From Erythroxylum novogranatense (taxonomy: Eukaryota; Streptophyta; Magnoliopsida; Malpighiales; Erythroxylaceae): DNA of 64,000 bases. A model generated the notes under the pieces. It worked only from the letters and a program-made list of their open reading frames with translations, had not been told where the DNA came from and searched no databases. Positions 32,999-45,379 of this stretch are shown here, in pieces. Where the stretch lies: positions 63,471,103 through 63,535,102 of the forward strand of contig CM057231.1 of assembly GCA_029891385.1 (NCBI GenBank). The letters run 5' to 3'. Every line of letters begins with the position of its first letter. Position 1 is the first letter of the stretch. Both the position numbers and the translations under genes were made by a program.

Positions 32999-35666
32999 TG
33001 TAGCGCCCTCACCGTAGAGTATACCTTTGGGGCCTGTAGTAGGTCATACCGATACATACCCTACGATGAGGGTGCACTACGATATGATACGATCACTTCT
33101 AATATAACCTCATGGCATCAATAATAATAAAGCAGTATGATTATATTCACTAAATTTTAAAAACCAAAAGGTAACCTTCATTTCAATTCATAAAACCCTA
33201 AATACAACATCCGGTCATTTTACAATTGAACAAGTCCAAAATAGACGAGAATAACTCTTATCTAGTCATCCTCAAAATATCCCAAAGGATCCCCAATGAC
33301 CGACACATGGGCCATGCTCCTCTCACGCACACACACACAAGAGGAAAAGTCTCAAAACCTAGAGCTAGGAGTCACACTACCATCACGAAAAATAGTCACA
33401 ATTTGGGTGAGTTTATGAACTCGATGAGTAACCATCATCGATGGTTCACTCGATTCATGCATTCTGTGAGAATCGTACAAGGCAACACATATCATATTTA
33501 GAATCATAATTGAAGTTCATAAAACCATAATCACACATTTGCATTTAATCCTATTTCAAACTCACAACACAATCACAGGCACTCACGGCCTGATCGTAGA
33601 TCGAATGCATAATGATTTCCATTTCATTTTAGCGTTGATCGGGCATCGAATTATCCATTTACGGCACATTACACATCACTCGAAATCGCGTTTTCGGGTA
33701 AGAGAGCCCTACGGGTATGCACTATCGCCCACGCCACACTAGGGATAGGAGAGCCCTCGGGTATGCACTAATCCTTTTCACTTATCATAATAGGCGAGCT
33801 TCTAGCCCAATCGATCGAAATGTGCTCCAAATCTGGCTGCTGCCATTCGATTTCTATTCATACCTAGCATGCGATCACAATTCTCAAAACATATTTCATA
33901 CTAATCATTTACTCGTAATCACGAGATAGTTACACACAAAGCATATAACACATCGTAGATTGAGAAACCAACTAGGTTACTCACCTCTAAACTTCCGAAC
34001 TACTACCGGAAGTCTCGATTCTATACGATGGAACGACGCTCCACTGAGCCTCTATCAAAATCGAACATTCAATATTACTAAATTAACCAATTTCCATAAT
34101 CAAATATGCAAATATACCAAATAATGTACGTACTATGCACGTTATTACATTTCCGACACAGATCCGAATTTCCCGATCTTATATTCTAAATCCCGAATTC
34201 AAAATCTCTAAATTGAAATCCATTCATATCTAATTGCATCATCAAATTCCTAATTCTCCAATTTCAAAAACCTAGAAATCCAATTTTCCCAAATAAGCAT
34301 TCCTCGCTGCGGAGAAACATCTTCCTTGACGCTGACGCAAGACGCATCGCGTTAAATCGCGATCTGGGCCGTCCACGCCGCGCGGACACGCCATCCGCGC
34401 TTGTCGCGGCATGCGGACGAAAATTCGTCATCGCCAGCGTGTTCTTCGTCTTGCCATGTGTATGATCACAGCAACGCCCAGAAAACCCAGAAATTTCCAG
34501 ATTTCTCAGATTCTAATCCACTTATATCAATGCAAAACACTTCTAAACCACTATATACACTATACTCACATCATTTCTAACCTTAAATCCATCATTTATG
34601 CATAAATCATGAAATACCCAAATCAGAATCAACATTTTTACCGTAAAACCTATATCATCCGAAACTTTCTAACTCTTACACAATTAATCACTTAATTTCA
34701 TACTTCAATCAAAAGATTAAACACATAAATAAGTTACAACTTACTTGATTAAGCTTTAAACTTTTCCAAATCACCAAGAAAATCCAAATCTCAAGCTATA
34801 CGACACCCACGGCAACTCCCAAACTAAAACTCATCTTCATCCTCTCTAATGCCACACTAAATGATAGATTCAAGGATGAAGGAGGAAGAACTAGAAAGAA
34901 GAGAACACTCGAGAGAGGAAATCACGATGGAGGAAGAAGAAATCTTCAAGCTTTTCTCTCAAAACAAGCAAATGTCGTGGATCATCGATTTCAAAGGCAT
35001 AGGTTTAAATACTAAGACTTGATAAGGCTTGTTTGGCAATTTATTGCCACAAGCCCAATTCGAACAACCTCTATCCAATTTCAATTTCTAATTTCTCCCG
35101 TATTCCAATGGTTCATACCCTAATTCCTCAAATCATATTTCAAATTATTTCATATCAATTGTCAATCAAATTCGGAACCAGAATCATAATTAATCCAGTA
35201 ATGAACCATTTTTCGATTAAGACCTAATACTTGAAAATTCCAGAAAAATTCCTATAATTCCACAAAATAGTAAACCTCTAATTATATACTCAAATCTCAA
35301 ATTCTCAATCTCTATATTCAGTTTTATCACTTGAATACACAAATCAAAGTACGATTAACCTTAAAATAACAAACTCTCCAATCTCATAAATCCCACTCTA
35401 AAATATCAAATTCACTAATCAAAACACAATTTACCTTAAATCATAAATTTTCCAATTCACAAATTAAAACAAACTTAACCTTAATCACAAAGTCTCCAAT
35501 GTCACAAACGAGTCAGAATTCAGTCATACATGCATGTACATACATATCTTGATGCAACATCAACATTTATCAATGACGTGGAGGCTACAATACTCATCTG
35601 AGAATCACGATCTGAGAATACATATGAGGTGAACTGTACCCATCCCATCGGTGACGGGATGTTACA
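32999..35666 (-). repeat. 5' LTR of element B
   Basis: It is 2668 bp and homologous to 25692-28368. Differences from that copy include many 1-4 bp indels, often at CAG, CTG or CG sites. It carries a hairpin at 33409-33422 and a palindrome cluster at 34305-34450. Confidence 0.92.
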
Positions 35667-35671
35667 CAAGG

Positions 35672-35738
35672 GCTCCCCTCACGCATCAAGCACCACGCTT
35701 TCATGTCCGATGTTGGGCTCAGGAAACGGGGTCCAACA
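35672..35738 (+). repeat. Element A 5' LTR, segment 3 (end)
   Basis: GCTCCCCTC... to GGGGTCCAACA matches the end of the 3' LTR at 50509-50575. It is followed directly by the leader and PBS. Confidence 0.92.
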
Positions 35739-35743
35739 TGTTG

Positions 35744-35754
35744 TGGTATCAGAG
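35744..35754 (+). promoter_or_regulatory. Primer-binding site of element A
   Basis: TGGTATCAGAG matches the 3' end complement of initiator-Met tRNA and lies six bases after the LTR end. Confidence 0.85.
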
Positions 35755-36218
35755 AGCCTAGGTTTAGGTCCAGGTTTGCATTGTTTTGTTTTCAACGAAT
35801 AACTTGCATAGTTTTGCATGATTTGAACTGTTTTTGCATACTTTGAAAATTGTTTTGCTTGAACTAAAGGTTTAGACTGTAGTGTTGCGATTTATCTCCA
35901 TATAAGTAAAGGAGTTTACTTAAAGGGAATGATGAGTTTCATATCATGATAGTAGTAGACTATCGATAATGGCACTATTAAATGAATTGGAATCAAGTAT
36001 GTTTTCAAGAATAAAGTGGGCGTTACTTTAATCTTAAAACATACAACTTAAGCATTCGCTATTATGAACCACAATCTTGATGAGTGGTGAACTCATATGT
36101 GTTTCATTATAATTCTTGATATGATCGGAATGGATTTTTATAGGGTATTAATCCGATTCGCATGTTGGAATTATTAATTGAAACATGTATCAAGGAACAT
36201 TCACTCAATTAAAGAGTT
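35755..36218 (+). other. Element A leader, then a copia U3 of unknown start
   Basis: The first 130 bases are the gag leader of element A. There is no gag: the expected 1 kb or more of coding sequence is absent. Somewhere between about 35883 and 36218 the Angela-like copia LTR begins, but its U3 does not match that of the other copia LTR, so the boundary cannot be placed. Confidence 0.5.
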
Positions 36219-37689
36219 TATAGTGTTATCATCTCTTACAGATGTTTTAAGGAGATTTGGTGATTAAATGGCGCGAGAGTTTGATGGACTAGCTACCCAT
36301 CAAGTCTTAACACTAAGATGAGATCTTATGTGTTAATCACCACATAAAGTAAAATGAGAGATCTAGAAGAAAAAACCAACATAAGGGCAAAACGGTAATT
36401 TTACCCTTTGTTGTGCGGATAGCTATAATAAGGTTCTAAATAGGGTTTGCAATTGGACATATTCTCATAATATTTAATAATTCAAGAGTTCAACTAATTG
36501 TCTTTAGTGGAATGACATTTAGTTAATAAGCTAGAATTAATTCCATTGAGATTGAATTATTTACGGGCTTATTAGAGCTTGAATTATCAAAGTCCAATAA
36601 GATTCCCCACTTGGCTTTAAGGAAGGTTATCAAGATAAGTAAGAAGTAGTTTGGAGGCTTTAGAAGTCCATAATTGAATGATGGGCGATACTAATTAATG
36701 GTTAATTGGAAGCCCATATGTTCATTTAGAAATGGGCTTGTTTTGGTTTAATGTAATTGATTAGATTAATTATATTAAAACAATTTTTTTAAATGGAGAA
36801 GAAGCAATTTCGAAATTGTGTTAGGTTAGATGTGTAACCACACATTAGACATTAAAATACTAAATAAAGATGGTCTTTATTATGGTTCATCATTATTAAA
36901 TGGAGTTATGAACTTACCATTAAATGGTTTAATGGTTGGCTTTTAATGTTGGCATGTAACCTATTTGCATTCATTAGATTAAAGATGAAAGATGTGCATT
37001 AGATGGACCATCTTCCTTCTTTCTTCTTGCCAAAACCGAAATGGGTATTCAATTATAGGTTATGGTCTTTTCAAATAGCCATTTTAAAGATAAATGAAGT
37101 AAGTCTCATTTATTGGCTATTTGATGAGTGATTAATGTAAGAAGTGATGCATTGGATGCCTCTCACTCTTTCCATTTATGCATATTTCGAAATTGAGATC
37201 TAAGAAAGGGTTCTTGCATGTTTTTTAGACATTCTCTCTTTTCATGCAAGAGAGAACCGAAATTCCTAAGTGAAAGAATTGAAAGAGTTTCAATTTTGGT
37301 TCTTCTTCTTCTAAGAAAATCTCCTCTAAATATTTCTTCTCCTTTCCCACCAAAGGATTTTGTTAACCTAGTTGTCCTTGAAGAACAAGTGGTAAATCTA
37401 ATTGGTAGAGGATACTACTACAAGGAAGAAGATAGATTGCTAAAGGAAAAGACTCAAAGGCAAAGGATTTGGATACAAGAAGGAGAGGATAGCGGAGGAT
37501 TTAAAGTCAGAAATAAGAAGTCGGTAATTCCTTTTATCTTGTTCTTGGTTTTATTATCCTTATACCATATCATGTATGGATTAGCATATTGATTTGGATA
37601 TATTGCTTCCGCTGCAAGATGATTTCTTAAAAAGTTTTGAAATCTATCTTTTCTCCAAACTAAGCATGCTTTCTTTTTCCGATCCAACA
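36219..37689 (+). repeat. 5' LTR of Angela-like copia (shared part)
   Basis: Nearly the same as 43375-44849. It ends CCAACA just before the PBS. The 124-codon frame at 37218-37592 is an LTR frame seen in altered form at 44373-44648. It has no known domain and is unlikely to be a gene. Confidence 0.88.
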
Positions 37690-37691
37690 AT

Positions 37692-37703
37692 TGGTATTAG
37701 AGC
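37692..37703 (+). promoter_or_regulatory. Primer-binding site of Angela-like copia
   Basis: TGGTATTAGAGC differs by one base from the initiator-Met tRNA complement. Confidence 0.85.
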
Positions 37704-39206
37704 CGATTTTTCATGCATGATTTTGGTTCCTATATGGTGGATGCATGGGTTGGCAATCTTTTTATGTATACTGCATATTTTATGTGATAGAAATATATAT
37801 GGTGTATGTTGCTCTTTTGGTTGTCCATAGAGTTAAATTTTATCTGGTAAGATTTCTTCATTTGGTTTGTAACAAGGAGGGTGGTCTATTATCACCATGT
37901 TTCCTCCTTGGTTTCTTTTTTCTATTTTATTTGATTTTGTAATGTACAAATTGATGTAATGATGAAGAAGGAGCAGCCATGGATTGAAGAAATGGAAAGG
38001 TAAAATTTTGGTGTATCCTTTTGTGTTTTGGCATAAGTTTTGTGAAAACTAAGTTGCTGGAATTTTGTTTCAATGAATCATATTTCAGTTATGATTGGAA
38101 AACAACTGCTGCTTTTTGTTTCAAAGAATCAATTTCGGTTTTGCTAAAATACTAAGTGTTGTTTTTAATTTTCATGAAATGAGTTTGGTTTTAATAAAAC
38201 AAGTGTTGGAATTTTTGTCAAAACAAAGATTTGGTTTTCTAAAAATCTAGTGCTGGAATTTTATTTTCAAAATGACAAAATTCTAATTTCATAAATGCCA
38301 TTGCATTTTGTTTACCGAATGGGCGGATCATGTTAGCGAAAAGTTGAAGCGGAAGATCCAAGATGAAGAAGCATATTTTGGGCCTAAAAGGCTTGTAATT
38401 ATTTTATGTTTCTAGGATGGACAATCAAAAGTGGCTTTATTAGTTCATGTGATGAATGGAGAAATGAATGCTTGTAATATGTGATATTATGTGATTGCAT
38501 GTCATTTAGAAAATTGCCAACCCTAGGCCTTGCCATGCATTCATTATGTATGAGATATATAATGAAACAATATAGGATGGATAATAAATTGCATCTAGAC
38601 AAGATGGTATTTAAAACTTAAAGCCCAAAAAGATTGAGTGGGAGAGGATGCTCCTGTGAGAGTCCACGGTCTCCAAATGATGGCCCGTTTGCATGTGGTG
38701 AAGTGTTACTCCCCATCGGAGGGCATGGATCCTAGATCTTGCATGGTTTAGGTTTCCTTAAGGATAAGTCCACTTAATGATAGCAAATATGACCTCCCAC
38801 CGAGGCATGATTTGTAGGTATCTTTAGTGAATGAATCAAATGGTTATACACTCAACATTTTTTATCAATAAACTACCCACCGTAGCTCTGTTGGTAAAAG
38901 TATGGACCAAATTAAGATGCTTCTTAAAAAAAATTGAACATGAGATGCTTGGTAGTTTTTTGAGTGGGAGGGTCCCAGTTTTTCTTTTAATAGATAAGAT
39001 GGCCCACCGTCACTTAGTCTGTTATAGATAAGAAAATAACCGTCAGATAATGTTTTAATTTTTAAGTTTTGTTAAATCTATCATCATACATACATGCATC
39101 ATGATTTTATACAAAGTTCCATAAATTGTTGACTAGTATGCTCATGTTTTAATAATTTATATTTTCAGACATAATCAACCACAAAATCAATCCACTCACC
39201 CTGCTC
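37704..39206 (+). other. Long untranslated leader of Angela-like copia
   Basis: 1.5 kb with no recognisable coding domain, AT- and T-rich. A long leader between PBS and gag is usual in this copia group. Confidence 0.55.
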
Positions 39207-40025
39207 TTGACTAATAACAAATTGGAAAATGGAGACAAGTTTAATGAATGGAGACGTAACCTTGACATTGTTCTTGAATATGAGCGTATTTCATGGGTGT
39301 TAGCTGAAAATGAGCCTACACCTCTAAGTGGAGATGCAACTCTGAGCAAGTCCAACAACATGGCGTTGGCGGAATCTTGTGACAAGACTACTAAATGTTA
39401 TATTAAAGCTTCATCGGTGGCATGTTGCAAAAGCAAATTGCTTGTATGAAAGCTGCTAGTGTAATGGTCCGTCACCTACATGAGATGTTTGGTGTGAGGA
39501 CTAGGTCTGCAAGAGTGAAAGCTATCAAACCTTTCATAATCTCGACATGAAACACAGTGAACCGTCGCGATTACATGATGAAGGTAATCTCTGCGGTCAC
39601 CGAGGCTGAGATGCTTAGGCGGATATGGATGCGGACACGCAGATGATTATGATCATCAATAGCTTAAACTCTTCTTTCAGCGAGTTTAAGTTGGAGTATG
39701 AGCTCAACGGCAAGGATTACACCTTGTGTGAGTTGATGAATACCCTCAGAGCACGGAGGAAATATTGAATATTAAGGCTCATGGGCCGAAGCTAATGTAG
39801 CTTCTTGTTCTAAGCCAAGGTAAGGGCAAGGAAAGAAGAAGGGTCGATGAAAAGAAGGCCCAAGCAGGGTCAAGGCCAAACCCATGAAAAAGAAGGCCAA
39901 AGAGAACATCAAAGGAAAGTGTTTCCACTTGTGATGAGATGGGCCTTTGGAAAAGAAAGCGTCCGTCTACCTAGAGTCCCTCAAAAGCAAACAAGGTATG
40001 GGCTTCCTAAGTTTGTTAGGAACTA
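39207..40025 (+). pseudogene. gag: gag remnant of Angela-like copia
   Basis: The start is readable at 39207-39449, with F-N-E-W-R-R-N-L-D-I-V-L-E-Y, the copia gag N-terminal region. Further on, frames alternate, with a K-K-K-R-rich stretch and then a damaged zinc-knuckle region near 39920 (C-F-H followed by a stop). Many stops and shifts make it non-functional. Confidence 0.75.
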
Positions 40026-40029
40026 GAAA

Positions 40030-40290
40030 TGTGGCAGATTATCTACTTCTTGGATATTAGATTAGGAGCCACTAACCATGTTTGTAATTCTTTGCGGGGT
40101 TCTAGAAAGAAAAAGACTTCCTAAAGGCCGCTTTCAAGTTAAGATAGCAGATGGTTCCTATGTTTCAAAAGAATCAGTGGGAGTAGTTATCTTGGACTTT
40201 CCTAGTGGTCATAGGTTATATTTGGAAGATGTTTATTACATGCCAATGATTGTAAGGAACATGATTTTTGTTTTTGTCTAATAAAATCTG
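40030..40290 (+). pseudogene. Protease remnant of Angela-like copia
   Basis: S-W-I-L-D, then a stop, then G-A-T-N-H-V-C-N is encoded around 40047-40090. In copia proteases the active site is D-S-G-A, so the stop falls on the serine codon beside the catalytic aspartate. The 40078-40281 frame continues with G-S-Y-V and L-Y-L-E-D-V-Y-Y-M-P, the usual C-terminal half. Confidence 0.75.
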
Positions 40291-40429
40291 GCTATTCCTT
40301 ATATTTTTAAAAGGTTGTTTCAATATATGAGAATAAGGATTTTATTTGTGAAGCGATAATTAAACAGGATTGTTTTTATAGAACCTATGAAAGGCTCACT
40401 AAACACCATGTAATTGATAAAACCAAGAC

Positions 40430-41242
40430 AATCCAATATCTCTAGCATTAATTCAAAGTATCTGTGGCATCTAAGGATGGGTCATATCAATCGAAAAATA
40501 CTTGACAAAGGCTAGTAAAGGATGGGATCCTTATGGGCTTGGATAGTGATCCATTACCCACCGTGAATCTTGTATTGAAGGAAAATGACAAAAGCCTCAT
40601 TTCCTTCTAAAGGAAACAGATTTGAATCCACATTGGACATGGTACATCTTGATGTGTGTGGCCCATGAATGTACAAGCTAGAGGAGGTTATGAATATTTC
40701 ATAACTTTTATAGATGATTACTCAAGACATGGCTATTTGTATTTGATGCATAAAAGAGTGAATCTTTTGAAAAGTTCAAAGAATTCAAAACTGAAGCTGA
40801 GAAGCAACTTGGCAAGCCATTAAAACAGCCTTCGATCGATCGAGGTGGTGAGTATTTATCTGGAGAGTTCCAGAATATTTAATTGGCAATGGAATTGTTT
40901 CCAATTTATCGGCTCCTCGTACTCCTCAATGAATGGTGTAGTGAGAGGAGAAATAGAACTCTATTGGAAATGGTAAGATCAATGATGTCCTATGCTAGCC
41001 TTCCGAATCGTTACGGGGATATGCCATACAAACTAACATATCTTCTTAACTTTGCTCCATCCAAATCGGTGCCTAAAACACCTAGGGAGTTGTGGATGGC
41101 GAGTGCCTTTATTGAGGCACTTGAGGACTTGGGGCTGTCCAGCCCGTGTTCTAAAGCCCTGAATCCACAAAGGTGGAACCAAGGTCAAGTATGTTTGTTT
41201 GTAGGATATCCTACGGAACTTCGAGGGTACTATTTTTACTGA
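40430..41242 (+). pseudogene. pol: Integrase of Angela-like copia
   Basis: The pre-integrase motif L-W-H-L-R-M-G-H-I lies at about 40465. L-D-M-V-H-L-D-V-C-G-P at about 40636 holds the first catalytic aspartate, and F-I-D-D-Y-S-R-H-G-Y follows at about 40710. The frame 40883-41242 carries the end of the core, with N-R-T-L-L-E-M-V-R-S-M-M. Shifts and stops separate these pieces. Confidence 0.82.
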
Positions 41243-41412
41243 TCCTCATGATAGGAAGGTATTTGTGTAAATAAATGCAAACTTCTTAGAGGAAGAGTTT
41301 GTGAGAAATCACAAAGTAAGAAGTGAAGTAGTACTAAAGGAGTTAGCAATTTCATCGAAACCAAGAGTTGTTTTGGATATGTGAGAACAAGATGTCGAAA
41401 TGGATTTAAGAG

Positions 41413-42600
41413 TTGAATCGGAAGTGCAACTTTGAACATCAAGATGTGCCTAGACGTAGTGGGAGGGTTGTGAGACAACCAGATAGGTATTTGGGTTTAG
41501 GAGAAGGCTTAATTGCCATCTCGGACCAAGAAGAAACAGATCCGTTACGTATACACAAAGCTATTAATGATGTTGATGCAGAAAATGGCTCGAAGGCAAT
41601 GGAATGGAAATAGATTCTATGTATACTAATGAAATGCAGGTCTTTGTAGATCTACCACCGTGTCTAAAAACCATAGGGTGTAAATGGATCTACAAAAGGA
41701 AAAGGGGATCGGATGGAAAGGTAGAGACCTTTAAAGTTAGATTGGTAGCTAAAGGCTATACTCAAAAGGAGGGTATAGACTACGAGGAGACTTTTTCTCC
41801 GGTTGCCATGCTTAAGTCCATCAGGATTCTTTTGGCCATAGCAGCCTATTTCGATTATGAAATATGGAAAATGGATGTCAAGACCACATTTCTGAATGGA
41901 GATCTTAAGGAGACCATTTATATCGCCCAACCAGAAGGATTCATTGAGCTAGGTAATGAGCATAAGGTTTGCAAGTTGCAAAGGTCCATTTATGGACTTA
42001 AGCAAGCATCTAGGTCTTGGAACTTTAGGTTTGATAAGGCTATCAAAACCTATGGGTTCATACAAAACCTAGATGAGCCTTGTGTTTACAAAAGAATACA
42101 AGAAGGTAAGGTTACTTTCCTAATCCTCAGATGTTGATGACATTACGCTCATTAGGGAATGATGTGGGAATGTTATCTGCAGTTAAGGATGGCTGAATGA
42201 ACAATTTTCAATGAAGGATTTGGGAGTGGCTACCTATGTTCTAGGGATCAAACTTATAAGGGATCGTAAGAACAAGAAAATAGTTTTGTCTCAACTAACT
42301 TACATTGAGAATATGCTCAATAAGTTAGCCATGCAAGATTCCAAGAGGGTTTCACTCCTACTAGACATGGAATCAAACTTTCAAAGTAACAAGCACCTAA
42401 AACCCAAGAGGAGGTTGAACGCATGCGTAACATTCCATATGCTTGGCTGTTGGTCGTTTGATGTATGCAATGTTTGCACTAGACCGGATATCTCATTACG
42501 CAGATGGGACCGTAGCGATTTCATCGATCCAGAATGGAACATTGGACTGCGGTTAAGTGTATACTTAAGTATCTTCATAGGACGAAGAACTTAATGCTTT
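41413..42600 (+). pseudogene. pol: Reverse transcriptase of Angela-like copia
   Basis: Copia RT motifs are clear: C-K-W-I-Y-K-R-K, V-R-L-V-A-K-G-Y-T-Q, E-T-F-S-P-V-A-M-L-K-S-I-R and L-Q-R-S-I-Y-G-L-K-Q-A-S-R-S-W-N at 41604-42137. The catalytic V-D-D-I is encoded at about 42131-42145 in the next frame. The domain continues with M-K-D-L-G-V-A-T-Y-V-L-G-I at 42211 and the T-R-P-D-I-S motif near 42480. Breaks are few here compared with gag. Confidence 0.9.
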
Positions 42601-43075
42601 TTACTCGGAAGTAATCTTATTCGACAGGGATATCGATTCGATTTTGAATCGAGATGTTGATTCAAGAAATCAACTTACGGTTCTATATTTACTTTAGGAG
42701 GTGGAGCCATAGTTTGGAGGAGTGTCAAGCAATCTTGTATTGCTAATTGACTATGGAGGCTGGGTATGTTGCTGCTTGTGAAACAACAAAGGAAGCGGTC
42801 GGCTCCGAAGTTCTAAATGATTTGGAGGTAGTTCGAGGCGAAAAAAAGCCATTACACTTTATTGTGATAATAGTGGGGCGGTGGCTAATTCTAAAGAACC
42901 TCGGAACCACAAAGTCGCCAAACACATTGAGCGAAAGTATCATCTCATAAGGAGATAATACAACGTGGAGAAGTGGATTTGGTAAAGATTCCTCAGAGCA
43001 AAACCTTGCGATCCGTTCACAAAGACATTGACTCAAAAGAGCTTTGAGGGTCACCTAGAAGGGATGGGAATGAAG
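42600..43075 (+). pseudogene. pol: RNase H of Angela-like copia
   Basis: This is the 3' end of copia pol. G-G-G-A-I-V-type and S-V-K-Q-S-C sequences near 42700 lead to T-M-E-A-G-Y-V-A-A-C at about 42750, where the family usually has E-A-E-Y. The end, with F-E-G-H-L-E-G-M-G-M-K-D-M, is at about 43045-43082. At least three shifts break it. Confidence 0.78.
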
Positions 43076-43100
43076 GATATGTCAAACTTGCTTTAGGGCA

Positions 43101-43110
43101 AGTGGGAGAT
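43101..43110 (+). promoter_or_regulatory. Polypurine tract of Angela-like copia
   Basis: AGTGGGAGAT directly precedes the 3' LTR start TGTTGGAG. Confidence 0.75.
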
Positions 43111-44849
43111 TGTTGGAGTTATGTAAATATAGTGCCCTGGAAAGCAAGTGTGTTTACATGTAACTTTATCTTCTTGATTCTGATTTTGTAATGAAAATAT
43201 TTATTATTAATAAAACAAAAGTTTGGTTTTATCTGTATGAGCATTATATATCCGGTCATAAGGTACCAAGATTCTTTTAGTAATATACATATATATAGAG
43301 ATGTATGGGAAACATGTATATTACTAGAATCAATTAATTGATTCACAGTTGAATAATCAAGTTGGTCGCTTGATTATAGTGTTATCATCTCTTCTGATGT
43401 TTTAAGGAGATTTGGTGATTAAGCTGGCGATAGTTTGATGGACTAGCTACCCATCAAGTCTTAACACTAAGATGAGATCTTATGTGTTAATCACCATATA
43501 AAGTAAAATGAGAGATCTAGAAGGAAAAACCAACATAAGGGCAAAACGGTAATTTTACCCTTTGTTGTGCGGATGGCTATAATAAGGTTCTAAATAGGGT
43601 TTGCAATTGGACCTATTCTCATAATATTTAATAATTCAAGAGTTCAACTAATTGTCTTTAGTGGAATGACATTTAGTTAATAAGTTAGAATTAATTCCAA
43701 TGAGATTGAATTATTTCGGGCTTATTGAGCTTGAATTATCAAAGTCCAATAAGATTCCCCACTTGGCTTTAAGGAAGGTTATCAAGCTAAGTAAGAAGTA
43801 GTTTGGAGGCTTTAGAAGTCCATAATTGAATGATGGGCTTATACTAATTAATGGTTAATTGGAAGCCCGTATGTTCATTTAGAAATGGGCTTGCTTTTGG
43901 TTTAATGTAATTGATTAGATTAATTATATTAAAACATTTTTTTTAAAATGGAGAAGAAGCAATTTCGAAATTGTGTTAGGTTAGATGTGTAACCACACAT
44001 TTTACATTAAAATACTAAATAAAGATGGTCTTTATTATGGTTCATCATTATTAAATGGAGTTATGAACTTACCATTAAATGGTTTAATGGTTGGCTTTTA
44101 ATGTTGGCATGTAACCTATTTGCATTCATTAGATTAAAGATGAAAGATGTGCATTAGATGGACCATCTTCCTTCTTTCTTCTTGCCAAAACCGAAATGGG
44201 TATTCAATTATAGGTTATGGTCTTTTCAAATAGCCATTTTAAAGATAAATGAAGTAAGTCTCATTTATTGGCTATTTGATGAGTGATTAATGTAAGAAGT
44301 GATGCATTGGATGCCTCTCACTCTTTCCATTGATGCATATTTCGAAATTGAGAGGTAAGAAAGGGTTCTTGCATGTTTTTTAGACATTCTCTCTTTTCAT
44401 GCAAGGTAGAACCGAAATTCCTAAGTGAAAGAATTGAAAGAGTTTCAATTTTGGTTCTTCTTCTTCTAAGAAAATCTCCTCCAAATATTTCTTCTCCTTT
44501 CCCACCAAAGGATTTTGTTAACCTAGTTGTCCTTGAAGAACAAGTGGTAAATCTAATTGGTAGAGGATACTACTACAAGGAAGAAGATAGATTGCTAAAG
44601 GAAAAGACTTCAAAGGCAAAGGATTTGGATACCAGAAGGAGAGGATAGCGCAGCGAGGATTTAAAGCTGTAGCGAAGGAGTCGGTAATTCCTTTTATCTT
44701 ATTCTTGGTTTTATTATCCTTATACCATATCATGTATGAATTAGCATGTTGATTTGGATATATTGCTTCCGCTGCAAGATGATTTCTTAAAAAGTTTTGA
44801 AATCTATCGTTTCTCCAAACTAAGCATGCTTTCTTTTTCCGATCCAATA
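43111..44849 (+). repeat. 3' LTR of Angela-like copia
   Basis: 1739 bp, TGTTGGAGTTATG to CCAATA. The first 264 bp have no counterpart upstream of the 5' LTR. The rest matches it closely. Confidence 0.88.
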
Positions 44850-45160
44850 GTTCCACGCATTCTTTTGTTTCTGCAAGCATAGCATTGCATGGTGTGAATT
44901 CAGTGCCTTTGGATAAGCCTTTGATTGTTAGTACTCCTCTAGGGAGGAGTGTGGTGGTCAATCAGGTATATGAGGATTGTGAACTCTTCATTGAGGATGC
45001 TAGATTGGTAGTGGACTTACTACCTCTAGACCTAAGAGGGTTAGATGTTATTTTGGGAATGGATACTATGGAGAGATATCTGGCGAAGCTGGATTGTGGT
45101 CAGAAAGAGGTGGAATTTGATCTGGGAAATGGTGAGAAGGTGATTTTCAGGGGGGATAGG
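44850..45160 (+). pseudogene. Protease (C-terminal part), element A
   Basis: Element A resumes here, just after the copia LTR, in the middle of its protease: S-T-H-S-F follows the expected active-site D-x-G, which is missing. The frame contains V-I-L-G-M-D-T-M, the conserved second motif. It is fused in frame to RT. Confidence 0.85.
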
Positions 45161-45379
45161 AAAACACTGTCGCCAAGACTTATTTCGGCGATACTAGCCG
45201 ATAGAATGATGGGCCAGGGGTGTGAAGCCTTCTTGGCACATGTTGTAGATGTCAATGTGAATGAAGGGAACTTAGAGGATTTTCCGATTGTGAGGAGTTT
45301 CGGATGTGTTCCTGAGGAATTACGAGTTCTTTGCGGTGAGGAAATCAAGTTTGCCATCGACTTGATTCCGAAACCGCAC

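Larger units (their letters stand above)
25692..35666 (-). mobile_element. Tekay/Del chromovirus, element B (complete, decayed)
   Basis: A 10-kb minus-strand element inserted in the 5' LTR of element A. The plus-strand ends are TGTAGCGCC and GATGTTACA, so it reads TGTAACATC...GGCGCTACA in its own sense. The exact target duplication is CAAGG at 25687-25691 and 35667-35671. It has two LTRs of about 2.67 kb, a Met-type PBS, gag with a CCHC knuckle, protease, RT with intact catalytic residues, RNase H, integrase and a chromodomain-like tail. The genes carry several stops and shifts. Being inside A's LTR, it is younger than A. Confidence 0.93.
36219..44849 (+). mobile_element. Ty1/copia element (Angela-like), hybrid LTRs
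   Basis: A copia element inside element A. The order gag, protease, integrase, RT, RNase H is diagnostic of copia. The two LTRs agree closely over their last 1.47 kb (36219-37689 against 43375-44849) but differ completely before that. A Met-type PBS and a polypurine tract are present. The right flank (44850 on) resumes element A at its protease. The left flank is A's leader, so A's gag is missing between the two flanks. LTR length and coding motifs suggest the Angela/TAR group. All coding domains are broken. Confidence 0.85.

Noticed and set aside
35878..35890. TGTTGCG as the start of the copia 5' LTR
   Set aside because: The flanking five bases do not match those after the 3' LTR, and the U3 sequences do not align, so the boundary stays open.
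37218..37592. 124-codon frame that might be a host gene
   Set aside because: It lies inside the copia LTR and its copy in the other LTR (44373-44648) is changed at the C-terminal end.
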